64,000 nt of DNA, from the NCBI RefSeq assembly GCF_948472415.1, contig NZ_OX419519.1:1488001-1552000 (forward strand). Direction: 5' to 3'. The notes below the pieces were generated by a model that ran no database searches, was not told the DNA's origin, and worked only from the letters and a program-made list of their open reading frames with translations. Shown here in pieces: positions 37,650-47,010 of this stretch. Origin of the DNA: Kitasatospora fiedleri. Lineage in GTDB: Bacteria > Actinomycetota > Actinomycetes > Streptomycetales > Streptomycetaceae. Position 1 is the stretch's first letter. Every line of letters begins with the position of its first letter. The translations under genes were made by a program, and so were the position numbers.

Positions 37650-39368
37650 ATGACTGTCAATCACCTTCCGTCACCACCTTCCGACCAGGAGCTCTATTGG
37701 TATTTCGGGCCTCAGCGCCGCTGGGTCCCGCTGCTCTCCGCGCTCGCCTTCACGGTCAGCGCGGGCACCATGTTCAGCTTCTCGCTGCGCACCCCGGCCC
37801 TGTGGCCGTTCCTCGCCGTGCTGAGCATCAACGCCGTCGCACTCGCCCTGACCTGCCTGAACGGCCTGCGCCGCCGCCGCTTCACCCGGGGCGGCCACGA
37901 ACTGCTGGTCGCCGCCTGGCAGCCGGCCGCGCCGCCGTCCGTCGACCTGTACCTGCCGACCTGCGGCGAACCGCTCGACATCCTGGCCAACGCCTACCGC
38001 GCCGTCGCCCGCAGCTCCTACCCGGGGCGGCTCGACGTGTGGGTGCTCGACGACGCCGACCGGCCCGAAGTCGCCCGGCTGGCCGAGGAGTTCGGCTACC
38101 ACTACGTGGTCCGCCCGAACCGCGGCGAGTTCAAGAAGGCCGGCAACCTCAACCACGCGCTGACCCTGAGCAGCGGCGAGTTCGTCGCCATCCTGGACGC
38201 CGACTTCGCGCCGCGCGCCGACCTGCTCCAGCACCTCCTGCCGTACTTCGGCGACCCGGCGGTCGGCATCGTGCAGAGCCCGCAGTGCTTCGACACCGAC
38301 GCCTCGATGGGCTGGGTGCAGCGCGCCGCCGGCTCCGCCCAGGAGTGGTTCTTCCGCTGGGTGCAGCCCAGCCGGGACGCCTCCGACGCCGCCATCTGCT
38401 GCGGCTCCAACGCCGTCTACCGGCGCGCCGCGATCGACGCCGCCGGCGGCTTCGCCCGGCTCGACCACAGCGAGGACATGTACACCGGCCTGGCCCTGCA
38501 CCAGCGGGGCTACACCACCCGCTACGTGCCGGTGCTGGTCGCCAAGGGCACCTCGCCCGACTCCACCACCAGCTTCGTCAACCAGCAGTACCGCTGGACG
38601 ATGGGCAACCTGCACCTGATCGGCGACCGGGCCGCCCGCCGGGCGATGACCTGGCGGATGCGCCGCTGCTTCGACGAGGGCATCGTCGGCTACCTGGCCG
38701 CCGCCGTCAACGTGCTCACCGCGCCGCTGCCGCCGCTGGTGATGCTGTTCGCCTTCCCCGGCGAGGTCCGGGCCTGGTACGTGTTGCCGCTGATCTCGCT
38801 GCTGTGGCTGTGGCACGTGCTGCTGCCCCGGGTCAGCCGCACCCGCTGGCGCTCCGAAGTGCTGCGCGCCAACGTGCTGATGAGCTTCGCCGCCGCCACC
38901 GCGTACTGGCACACCCTGCGCGGCCGCAGCGCCGCCTGGGTGCCCACTGGCGTCGCCGGACCCGGCCGCTCCGGCGGCATGGCCCGCAAGGTGCTGCTGG
39001 TCTCGCTGCTGTGGACGGCCGGCACGCTGGCCGCCACCGCCGCCGGCGTGGCGGTCGCCACCGCCCTGCACGGCTGGCACACCACCTGGGGGCTGGCCCT
39101 GTACCTGGCCGTGCAACTGCACCTCGGGGTGCCGCTGATCCGCGACCTGTACACCGAACTCCGGCCGCGCGCCGCCGAGTCCGCCGAGCCCGCCGACTCC
39201 GCCGCGCCCGTCGCGTCCGTCGCGTCCGCCGAACCGACCGAATCCGGGGCCCGCCCGGCGATGCGTCCGCGGCGCTGGCCCGAGGCCCTCGCCGTCACGA
39301 GCACGCTCGCCCTGGTCGCCCTGCTCGCCTCCGGCTGGGCGGCTCCGATGCTGCCCTGGCTGGGCTGA
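37650..39368 (+). CDS. Membrane family-2 glycosyltransferase, cellulose-synthase-like
   Basis: 572 residues. A processive polysaccharide synthase fold: two N-terminal helices, a cytosolic GT-A domain and about four to five C-terminal helices. Catalytic features are LDDADRPEV (first Asp), ILDADFAPRADLL (DxD near residue 182), RLDHSEDMYTG (general base near 273) and NQQYRWTMGN (QxxRW near 311). No PilZ domain is seen. The start is ATG 37650 with GGGGGG upstream. It is followed by a multidomain acyltransferase, and a DasR-like box precedes it, suggesting an exopolysaccharide linked to amino-sugar nutrition. Confidence 0.9.
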   Translation: MTVNHLPSPPSDQELYWYFGPQRRWVPLLSALAFTVSAGTMFSFSLRTPALWPFLAVLSINAVALALTCLNGLRRRRFTRGGHELLVAAWQPAAPPSVDLYLPTCGEPLDILANAYRAVARSSYPGRLDVWVLDDADRPEVARLAEEFGYHYVVRPNRGEFKKAGNLNHALTLSSGEFVAILDADFAPRADLLQHLLPYFGDPAVGIVQSPQCFDTDASMGWVQRAAGSAQEWFFRWVQPSRDASDAAICCGSNAVYRRAAIDAAGGFARLDHSEDMYTGLALHQRGYTTRYVPVLVAKGTSPDSTTSFVNQQYRWTMGNLHLIGDRAARRAMTWRMRRCFDEGIVGYLAAAVNVLTAPLPPLVMLFAFPGEVRAWYVLPLISLLWLWHVLLPRVSRTRWRSEVLRANVLMSFAAATAYWHTLRGRSAAWVPTGVAGPGRSGGMARKVLLVSLLWTAGTLAATAAGVAVATALHGWHTTWGLALYLAVQLHLGVPLIRDLYTELRPRAAESAEPADSAAPVASVASAEPTESGARPAMRPRRWPEALAVTSTLALVALLASGWAAPMLPWLG

Positions 39369-39424
39369 AAGGTCCACGCTCCCGTGCCCACCAGTACCGC
39401 CCGAGTACCGCCCCGCTCACCGTC

Positions 39425-42235
39425 GTGCTGCACCGCCCGCCGGTCGAGCGGCCGACGTTCCGACCCGACATCGAGGGCCTGCGGGCCGTCGCCGTCCTCG
39501 CCGTGCTCGCCTTCCACGCCGCCGTACCCGGTCTCGCCGGCGGCTTCGTCGGCGTCGACGTCTTCTTCGTCGTCTCCGGCTACCTGATCACCGGCCTGCT
39601 GCGCACCGAGACCGGGCGGCACGGACGCGTCCGGCTGGCCGAGTTCTACTCCCGCCGGGCCCGCCGCCTGCTGCCCTCCGCCGCCGTCGTGCTGGCCGCC
39701 ACCGCCGTCCTCGGCGCCCTGCTCACCGCGCCGCTGCGCCGGGCCGACCTGGAGCGCGACGTCCTCGCCTCCGCGCTGTCCGTCGCCAACTGGCGCTTCA
39801 TCGCCGAACAGACCGACTACCTGGCCGCCGGCCGCGACCCGAGCGCACTGCTGCACTTCTGGTCGCTCGCCGTCGAGGAGCAGTTCTACCTGCTGTGGGC
39901 CCCGCTGCTGGCGCTCGCCGCCCGCTGGGCCTGGCGGCGGCGCACCCTGCTCGGCCTGACCCTGCTGCTCGGCGCCGGCTCGTTCTGGCTCTCCCTGCAC
40001 TGGAGCGCCGGCGCCTACCTGTCCACCCCGACCCGGGCCTGGCAGTTCGCCGCCGGGGCCGCCGTCGCCCTGCTACCGGTCCGCGAACTTCCGAGGCTGG
40101 TCCGGGAGTTGCTCGGCCTGGGCGGCCTGGCCGGGGTGCTCGTCGCGGTGCTGCTGTTCGACGGGCACACCCGCTACCCCGGGTACGCCGCGCTGCTGCC
40201 GACCGCCGCCACCGCCGCGATCGTCCTGGCCGGCTCGGCCGGACCCCACCTGGTGGGGCGGGCGCTCTCGCTCGGCGCGCCCCGGGCGGTCGGCCGGCTC
40301 TCCTACAACCTGTACCTGTGGCACTGGCCGGTGCTGGTGCTCGCCGAGGCGCACTGGGGCGCCCTGCCCTGGGGCGCCAAGGCCGCGCTCACCGCCGCCG
40401 CCGCGCTGCCCGCGTACGCCGCGCTGCGCTGGCTGGAGCAGCCGCTGCGCCGCAGCCCGGTGCTGGGCGAGATCCCGCGCCGCGGGCTGTCGCTGGGCCT
40501 GGCCGCGGTGGTCTTCCCGGTGCTGCTGGCGCTGGTCGTCGGCTCCGGCACCATCCGCAACCTGGGCCCGGCCACTCCCCCGGACCCGTCCGGCCTGCCG
40601 CCCGGCGCCCGCACCGGCAGCAGCCTGCTGGCCGCCGCGCCGCCGCCGCACGCGCCGACCGTGCCCAACCCCGTCCAGGCCCGGCAGGACTTCCCGCCGG
40701 ACGGCGGCTGCGAGGTCGACCCGGCCGACACCACCAGCCCGCCCTGCCGCTTCGGCACCGGCGAGGACCGGATCGTGCTGCTCGGCGACTCGCACGCAGG
40801 CCAGTGGTTCTCCGCGCTGCTCGGCATCGCCGCCCAGCACCGGCTGTCCGTCGAGGAACTCGTCAAGCAGGGCTGCCCGTTGGCCGAGATCACCGTCACC
40901 AACCCGCAGTTGGGCCGCACCTACCACGAGTGCGACACCTGGCGGGCGAACGCGCTGGCCCGGCTGAAGGACGGCCCGAAGCCGAAGCTGGTCGTGGTCT
41001 CCGCGCTCAACCGCTACACCGCCGACCGGGCCGCCCTGCTGCGCGGCTGGGAGCGGACCCTCGCCCCGTTGCGGGAGCTGGGCGTCCCGGTCGTCTACCT
41101 CCAGGACACCCCGGTCCCCGGCCGGGACGTCCCGGCCTGCGTCTCCGGCCACCCCGACACCACCTCCGCCTGCGACTTCCCGCGCGCCGAGGGCCTGTAC
41201 GCCGACCCGCTGGCCGAGCAGATCGCCGCCGGGGCGTTCCCCGGCGTCCGGACGGTCGAGGTCAACTCGGTGCTCTGCCCGGCCGACGGGCGCAGCTGCC
41301 CGGCCGTCCTGGAGCACGTGCTGCTGTACCGCGACGACTCCCACCTGACCAACGCCGCGGCCGTGGTGCTCACCCCGCGACTGGACCGACTGCTCATCGA
41401 GGCGGGCGCGTTCGGCACCGGCGGCGACTGGACGACGCTGCTCCGGGACGAGTTCGACGGCCCGGCCGGGAGCCGACCGGACGCCGCCGCCTGGCAGTAC
41501 GACCTGGGCACCTGCTACCCCGGCTGCCCGGCCGCCCAGTGGGGCACCGGCGAGATCGAGACCATGACCGACGCGGCCGAGAACGTCCGCCTGGACGGCG
41601 CGGGCGCGCTGGAGATCACCCCGACCCGGGACGCGGCCGGCCGCTGGTCCTCCGGGCGGATCGAGTCCCGGCGGGCCGACCTGGCCGCCCCGGCGGGCGG
41701 AGTCCTGCGGGTGGAGGCCGAGTTGGCGCTGCCCGACGTGCACGGCCCGGCCGCCGCCGGGTACTGGCCCGCGTTCTGGGCGCTCGGCGGCCGGCTCCGC
41801 GACGGGTACACCGGCTGGCCCGGCGTCGGCGAGCTGGACGTGCTCGAATCCGTCGGCGGCCGGGGCGGGTTCGGCACCCTGCACTGCGGCACCACGCCGG
41901 GCGGCCCCTGCCAGGAGCCGAACGGACTGGGCTCCGGCGAACAGCCCTGCGCCGACTGCTGGGGCGCCTTCCACACCTACACCGTCGAGATCGACCGCTC
42001 CACCAGCCCCGAGCGGGTCCGCTGGCTGCGCGACGGCCGGGAGTACTTCCGGGTCACCGCCGACCAGGTCGACCCGGCCGCCTGGGACCAGGCCGTCCAC
42101 CACGGGATCTTCCTGATCCTGAACGTCGCCGTCGGCGGCAACCTCCCCGCCGCGTACGGCAGTTCGCCCACGGCCGCGACCGAACCGGGCCACCCGATGA
42201 AGGTCGCCTCGGTCACCGTCGCCACCCGGCAGTAG
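39425..42235 (+). CDS. Acyltransferase-3 / SGNH hydrolase / GH16 three-domain protein
   Basis: 936 residues. Residues 10-370 are an OafA-type membrane O-acyltransferase: FRPDIEGLRAVAVLAVLAFH, then VFFVVSGYLITG and HFWSLAVEEQFYLLW. Residues 430-655 are an SGNH domain with IVLLGDSHAGQW and the Asp-x-x-His motif in YRDDSHLTNAA, as in peptidoglycan or polysaccharide O-acetylation. Residues 667-936 are a GH16 glucanase-like domain with catalytic GELDVLESVG (ExDxxE) near 802. Both C-terminal domains should face outside. GTG 39425 is the first start in this frame after the glycosyltransferase; GTG 39384, in another frame, would need a shift. Probable operon with the glycosyltransferase. Confidence 0.85.
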   Translation: MLHRPPVERPTFRPDIEGLRAVAVLAVLAFHAAVPGLAGGFVGVDVFFVVSGYLITGLLRTETGRHGRVRLAEFYSRRARRLLPSAAVVLAATAVLGALLTAPLRRADLERDVLASALSVANWRFIAEQTDYLAAGRDPSALLHFWSLAVEEQFYLLWAPLLALAARWAWRRRTLLGLTLLLGAGSFWLSLHWSAGAYLSTPTRAWQFAAGAAVALLPVRELPRLVRELLGLGGLAGVLVAVLLFDGHTRYPGYAALLPTAATAAIVLAGSAGPHLVGRALSLGAPRAVGRLSYNLYLWHWPVLVLAEAHWGALPWGAKAALTAAAALPAYAALRWLEQPLRRSPVLGEIPRRGLSLGLAAVVFPVLLALVVGSGTIRNLGPATPPDPSGLPPGARTGSSLLAAAPPPHAPTVPNPVQARQDFPPDGGCEVDPADTTSPPCRFGTGEDRIVLLGDSHAGQWFSALLGIAAQHRLSVEELVKQGCPLAEITVTNPQLGRTYHECDTWRANALARLKDGPKPKLVVVSALNRYTADRAALLRGWERTLAPLRELGVPVVYLQDTPVPGRDVPACVSGHPDTTSACDFPRAEGLYADPLAEQIAAGAFPGVRTVEVNSVLCPADGRSCPAVLEHVLLYRDDSHLTNAAAVVLTPRLDRLLIEAGAFGTGGDWTTLLRDEFDGPAGSRPDAAAWQYDLGTCYPGCPAAQWGTGEIETMTDAAENVRLDGAGALEITPTRDAAGRWSSGRIESRRADLAAPAGGVLRVEAELALPDVHGPAAAGYWPAFWALGGRLRDGYTGWPGVGELDVLESVGGRGGFGTLHCGTTPGGPCQEPNGLGSGEQPCADCWGAFHTYTVEIDRSTSPERVRWLRDGREYFRVTADQVDPAAWDQAVHHGIFLILNVAVGGNLPAAYGSSPTAATEPGHPMKVASVTVATRQ

Positions 42236-42243
42236 GACCGGCA

Positions 42244-42367
42244 GGGGCGCGGGGAACTGCGCGGGCAACCCGGAACCCACCGCGGGGTCGCGGAACAGTG
42301 CAAGCCATCGGCCTGCGCCGCGACCCCGCGGTGGGTGCGTGGTCGGCCGCGCAGTTCCCCGCGCCCC
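42244..42367. repeat. Nested double inverted repeat between convergent genes
   Basis: Outer arms are exact: GGGGCGCGGGGAACTGCGCG (42244-42263) and its complement (42348-42367). Inner arms of 19 bp, ACCCACCGCGGGGTCGCGG (42275-42293) and its complement (42318-42336), are also exact. The GGGGCGCGGGGAACTGCGCG motif recurs between genes in many streptomycete genomes. It probably acts as a bidirectional terminator; it may be a small repeat family. Confidence 0.85.
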
Positions 42368-42383
42368 CGTCTGCGCTTGCGGC

Positions 42384-45300
42384 TCACTCCGGCTTGCGGA
42401 ACATCCGGGTCGCGGTGATCTCGCCGTGGACGGCCGGCCCGTCCGGGTCCTGCGGGGCCGGGAGGCCGGGGCGCAGGTGCTCCTCCACCGAGATGTACTT
42501 GAGGCCGGCCCGCAGGTCGGCGTCGTTGCGCAGCCGGATGACCAGCGGGAACTCGGCCAGCGCGGTGGTGTCGAACAGGCCGGTGGTGTAGATGAGCTGG
42601 ACGCCGAGCGCGTCGGCGACGGCGCGCTGGAGCTCCAGCAGGTAGGTCGCGTTGGCGCGGCCGATCGGGTTGTCGAGGAACAGCGTGCCGGCGTGCCGCA
42701 GCTGGGACTGGCCGCGGTCGTTGGCGCGCAGCGCGGCCATCGTGCAGTACAGGGCGATGGCGGCGGTGAGCAGCTGGCCGCCGGAGAAGACGTCCGACAT
42801 CTGGCCGACCGAGACGCGTTCGGCGCGCAGCACCGCGTCCGGCTTGAGGATCTCGACCGAGACGCCCTTGGGGCCGATCGCGGCGGCGACGCCGCGCAGC
42901 AGCAGGGACATGCCGTCGCGGCGCAGGTCGGAGTTCTTCCGGACGGCGGAGCGGGTGGCCTCGTCGATGACCTCGCCGAGCCGTTCGACCAGGACGGCGT
43001 GGTCCGGGTCCTCGAAGCGGATGCGCAGGAACTCCTGGCCCGACCACTCGCCCAGGCCCTCGGGGAGGCGGGAGAGCCGCTGGGCGGCGCGCAGGGTGCC
43101 GAGCGAGGTCTCGACCAGGCCGCGCAGGCGGTCGACGATGGAGGAGCGGTTGCGTTCCAGCTGGGCGAGTTCGTCGGTGAGCACCCGCAGCCGGGGGGCG
43201 AACGCGGCGGCCCAGGCGGCGGCGTGGTCGGGCAGGGCGGCGGCGGGCAGCTCGCGGATCTGCTGGCGGGCGGGGGTGCGGACGGCCTCGTAGCGGGCGG
43301 CGTTGGCGTGCCGGACCAGGGCGTCGGCGGCGTCGCGGACGGCGAGTTCGGCGCCGGTGAGCTCGGTGGCGGCGGTGCGCATGGCGCGCCGGGTGTCGGT
43401 GACGGCGGCGCGGGCGGCGGCCAGCGAGCCGAGGTAGGCGTCGGCCTCGGCGTCGCCCTCCTCGCCGTTGTCGCGCAGCGCGTCGCGGAGCTGTCCGGCG
43501 AGTTCCTCGAAGTCGCCGGCGGCGGCCTGCGCCTGGTCCAGCGTCCGTTGCAGGTCGGCGTGGTCGGTGCGGGCGGAGTCGACCCGCTCGCGGCGGTCGG
43601 CGAGCAGCGCGGTGGCGGTGCGCAGCAGGGCCTGGGCGTGCTCGGGGTCGGCGGGGAGCAGGTCCTCGGGCAGTTCGGTGTGGGCTTCGCCGTTCGCCGG
43701 GGCGGAGCGTTCGGCGTCGCCGCGCAGTCGGCCGACCTCCTCGGAGGCGGCGTCGGAGCGGGCCTCGATGAGGGCGACGAGTTCCTCGGCGCGGGCGGCG
43801 GCGGCCTGCCGGGCGGGGCCGTCGGCGCCGTCGGGGCTGGCGAGCAGTTCCTCGGCGCGGGCCTTGACCTTGTTGCTGAGGCGCTGGAGTTCGGTGGCGG
43901 CGGCGGTCTCGTCGCTCTCGGCGCGGGCCTGTTCGGCGCGCAGGTCGGCGCCGACGCCGACCTTCTCGTAGAGCTGGGCGGCGGCCCGGTACGCCTCGCG
44001 CAGGGCGGGCAGCGAGGCGGGGGTGGCGGCGGGGTCGGGTTCGGCGCCGGTGCCGACGGCGGCGATCTCGGCGCGCTCGCCGCGCAGGGTGCGGGCGGTG
44101 CGGCGGGCGTCGTCGGCGGCGCGCTGGGCGGCGCGGCGGTCCTCATCGCAGGTGCGGGCGCGTTCGGCGCACTGGGTCTGGCGGCGTTCGCACTCGGCGA
44201 CGTCCTCGGCGAGTTCGCGCAGCCGGCGGGTCCAGTTGGGGCGTTCGCGCAGCCGGAAGGCGAGTCCTTCGAGGACGTCGGCGCGGCGGCGGGCGCGCTG
44301 GGCGGCCTCCCGGCACTCCTCGTGGCGGGCGGCGGCGGCCTGGTGCTCGGTGTCGGCGTCGGCGCGGTCGGCGCGCAGGGTGGCGAGTTCGGCGGCGGTG
44401 GTCTCGGCGCGGTGGGCGGCCGCGGCGGCGGTCTCGGCGAGTTCGGCGAGGGTGCCGGGCGGGCAGCTGGCGTGCCAGGAGGCGAGCCGGGCGGCGAGGG
44501 CGCGGTCGCCGCCGAGCCGGGCGGCGAGTTCGCGGATGTGCTCCTCGCGGGCGGTGGCCCGGGCGCGCAGTGCGCGGCGTTCGTCGTCGGCGGCGGTCTC
44601 GTTGTGCATGGCCGGGTTGGGCGGCACCAGGAAGTACGCGGGCTCGCCCTGGATCGGGGCGATCAGCGCGGCGGCGGTGCCGACGGCGACGGTGGAGCGC
44701 GGCAGCAGGGCGGCGGCTGCCAGCGCCTCGCGGGCCCGGTCGAGCGAGGCGGGGTCGGTGACGACGACGCCGTCGACGAGTTCGGGGCGGGCGGCCAGGA
44801 TGGCGTCGTGGTCGGCGGGGTCGACGGACTGGGCGAGGTAGCGCCAGCCGGGCAGGGCGGGGATGCCCTGCTCGCCGAGGTGTTCGACGGTGGCGAGGAC
44901 GTCGGGGCCGGGCGGCAGCAGTCCGCCGTCGCCGAGCGCGGCGAGGATGCGGGAGTCGTCGGCGGCTGCGGTGCGCAGGTCGAACAGGGTGCGTTCGGCG
45001 GTGGCCACCGACTGGTCGAGCAGTTCGCGCAGGTCCTCGGCGGAGGCGTCGAGCTGCCGGGGCGTCAGGAAGCCCTCGGCCGCCTCGGCGCCGTCCTGGT
45101 AGGGCGTCAGGGAGAGCAGTTCGGCGAGCCGGGGTTCGGCGGCGAGCCGGGCGGCGGTGCGCTGTTCGGCGGCCAGCGCGCGCTCGGCGGCGGCGCGGGC
45201 GTCGTTGGCGCGGGCGGCGGCGAGGTCGGCGCGGGCTTCGGCGGCGGCGGCCTCGCGGGCCCGGGCGGCGGCGTGCTCGGCGGCGGTGCGGGCCCGGTCG

Positions 45301-46934
45301 AGCGCTTCGGCGGCGGCGGCTCCGGCGTCGGCGGCCTGGAGGGCGGCGCGGGCCGGGTCGGGTTCGGCGCCGGAGCCGTCGATCCAGCCGGCCTCGACGG
45401 CGGCGGCGGTCTCCTGCTCGACCTCGGCGAGGCGCTGGCGCAGGTGGTCGGCCTCGGAGCGGGCCTTCTGGGCGGCGGTGGCGGCGGCGGTGGCCTCGGA
45501 CTGGGCGGTGGCGCCGTCCTGCTGGAGTTCCTCGGCGCGCAGTTCCTCCTGGTCGGCGCGGGTCTCGGCGGAGGCGGCGGCGGCTTCCAGGGCGCGGGCG
45601 AGGGCGGCGGCGGCGCGGTCGCGGGCGGCGAGGGCGGGGGCGGCGTCGAGTTCGGCCTCCCGGATGGCGGCGGCGACCCGGCCCGCCCGGTCGGCGGCGG
45701 CGCGGTGGCGCAGGACGGCCTCGGCGGCCTGCCAGGCGGCGGCCTGGGAGCGGGCGTCGGTGAGTTCGCGGCGCAGCCGGGCGGCTCCGGCGGTGGCCGC
45801 CTCCAGGCCCAGCGTGGCGTGCCGGTAGGTGAGTTCGGAGACGATCAGCGCGTGCCGGGTGCGGTCGGTCTCGGCGGCGGTGACGGCGCTCGCGGCGGCG
45901 GCGACCTCGACGGCCAGGTCGTGCACCCGGTCGCGTTCGACGGCGGAGCGGGCGGCGAGCGACAGCGCCAGCTTGCGGGTGCGGCGCTCGGCGGCCCGGT
46001 GGCCCTCGCGGACGGTCTCCCGGGCGGCGGTGGCGTCGACGATGCGCTGGAGCAGGTCGACCGAGCCGGCCGTGAAGTCGCGTTCGGCGGTGAGTTCGGC
46101 GCGACGACCGAGCTTGGCGGCGAAGCCGTGGACGAGGTCGGCGAGGCCGTCGGTGTCGCGGGTGTCGGTGACGGCGCGCAGCAGCAGGTCGGTGAAGTCG
46201 GCGTCGTTGCGGACCGCGAACAGACCGGCCGCCTCGCCCTCGTCGGCGTTCATCTCGCGCTGGTAGCGGAAGAGTTCGGGGTCGAGGCCGAGGGCGCCGA
46301 GGTGCTCGATCCAGCGGTCGTGGATCTCCTCGAAGGTGACGTCGAGGTAGGGGTGGGCCTTGGCGGCCTCGGTGAGCGCGTCCCGGAAGCCCTTCATGGT
46401 GCGGCGCCGGCCGCGGGCCTGCTGGTCGCCGGTCAGGGCGGGGCGTTCGGCGACCGGCAGGCCGTCCAGGGTGAGGCCGGGGCCGGGCCGGAAGGAGTAC
46501 CAGAGTTCGGCGAACTTCCGCGGGTCGGAGGAGACCTGGCGGCCGCGCCACTCGCTGACCTTGCCGACCACGATGAGTTCGCCGGTGACGGTGTGCTGCC
46601 ACTCCAGGGCGACGTGGCCGCAGTCGTCGGCGAGCAGGAACTTGCGCAGCACACCGGAGGAGGCGCCGCCCAGGGTGTTGCGGTGGCCGGGCAGCATCAC
46701 CGAGAAGATCAGCTTGAGCAGCACGGACTTGCCGCCGCCGTTCTCCAGGAACAGCACGCCGGCCGGCGCGGGGCGGCGCTGCGGGCCCTCGGGCTCCTCG
46801 CCGAACAGGCCGATCTGCTGCGGCTGCGGCTCGGGCACCGGCTCGCCGACTCCGCGCAGGTCGAGCACCGTGTCGGCGTAGCGGGCGCCCGCCGGTCCGA
46901 TCGAGTACAGGCGGACCCGGTTCAGCTCGTACAT
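42384..46934 (-). CDS. SMC-like ATPase, MksB/JetC type
   Basis: 1516 residues, intact over 4.5 kb. Walker A is FLENGGGKSVLLKLIFSVML near residue 65. Long coiled coils rich in Ala, Glu, Arg and Leu fill about residues 300-1250, broken by a globular middle region. The C-terminal head has the ABC signature VFSGGQLLTAAIALYCTMAA and Walker B TLFLDNPIGRANATYLLELQ. The layout matches MukB/MksB/JetC condensin subunits rather than RecN or SbcC, and no nuclease is encoded beside it. ATG 46934 has AGGAG about ten bases upstream. It is the last gene of a three-gene operon after the kleisin-like and winged-helix proteins. Confidence 0.82.
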   Translation of the reverse strand: MYELNRVRLYSIGPAGARYADTVLDLRGVGEPVPEPQPQQIGLFGEEPEGPQRRPAPAGVLFLENGGGKSVLLKLIFSVMLPGHRNTLGGASSGVLRKFLLADDCGHVALEWQHTVTGELIVVGKVSEWRGRQVSSDPRKFAELWYSFRPGPGLTLDGLPVAERPALTGDQQARGRRRTMKGFRDALTEAAKAHPYLDVTFEEIHDRWIEHLGALGLDPELFRYQREMNADEGEAAGLFAVRNDADFTDLLLRAVTDTRDTDGLADLVHGFAAKLGRRAELTAERDFTAGSVDLLQRIVDATAARETVREGHRAAERRTRKLALSLAARSAVERDRVHDLAVEVAAAASAVTAAETDRTRHALIVSELTYRHATLGLEAATAGAARLRRELTDARSQAAAWQAAEAVLRHRAAADRAGRVAAAIREAELDAAPALAARDRAAAALARALEAAAASAETRADQEELRAEELQQDGATAQSEATAAATAAQKARSEADHLRQRLAEVEQETAAAVEAGWIDGSGAEPDPARAALQAADAGAAAAEALDRARTAAEHAAARAREAAAAEARADLAAARANDARAAAERALAAEQRTAARLAAEPRLAELLSLTPYQDGAEAAEGFLTPRQLDASAEDLRELLDQSVATAERTLFDLRTAAADDSRILAALGDGGLLPPGPDVLATVEHLGEQGIPALPGWRYLAQSVDPADHDAILAARPELVDGVVVTDPASLDRAREALAAAALLPRSTVAVGTAAALIAPIQGEPAYFLVPPNPAMHNETAADDERRALRARATAREEHIRELAARLGGDRALAARLASWHASCPPGTLAELAETAAAAAHRAETTAAELATLRADRADADTEHQAAAARHEECREAAQRARRRADVLEGLAFRLRERPNWTRRLRELAEDVAECERRQTQCAERARTCDEDRRAAQRAADDARRTARTLRGERAEIAAVGTGAEPDPAATPASLPALREAYRAAAQLYEKVGVGADLRAEQARAESDETAAATELQRLSNKVKARAEELLASPDGADGPARQAAAARAEELVALIEARSDAASEEVGRLRGDAERSAPANGEAHTELPEDLLPADPEHAQALLRTATALLADRRERVDSARTDHADLQRTLDQAQAAAGDFEELAGQLRDALRDNGEEGDAEADAYLGSLAAARAAVTDTRRAMRTAATELTGAELAVRDAADALVRHANAARYEAVRTPARQQIRELPAAALPDHAAAWAAAFAPRLRVLTDELAQLERNRSSIVDRLRGLVETSLGTLRAAQRLSRLPEGLGEWSGQEFLRIRFEDPDHAVLVERLGEVIDEATRSAVRKNSDLRRDGMSLLLRGVAAAIGPKGVSVEILKPDAVLRAERVSVGQMSDVFSGGQLLTAAIALYCTMAALRANDRGQSQLRHAGTLFLDNPIGRANATYLLELQRAVADALGVQLIYTTGLFDTTALAEFPLVIRLRNDADLRAGLKYISVEEHLRPGLPAPQDPDGPAVHGEITATRMFRKPE

Positions 46935-47010
46935 GTGCGGTGGTTCTCCTGGAGCGGTGGCAGCGGTTTCAGCGGGGGCGGCGGGGGCGACGAGGGACGG
47001 CGGGAGGGGG

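Noticed and set aside
42244..42367. Repeat considered as a CRISPR or transposon end
   Set aside because: Only one pair of nested inverted arms, no spacers, no transposase nearby.
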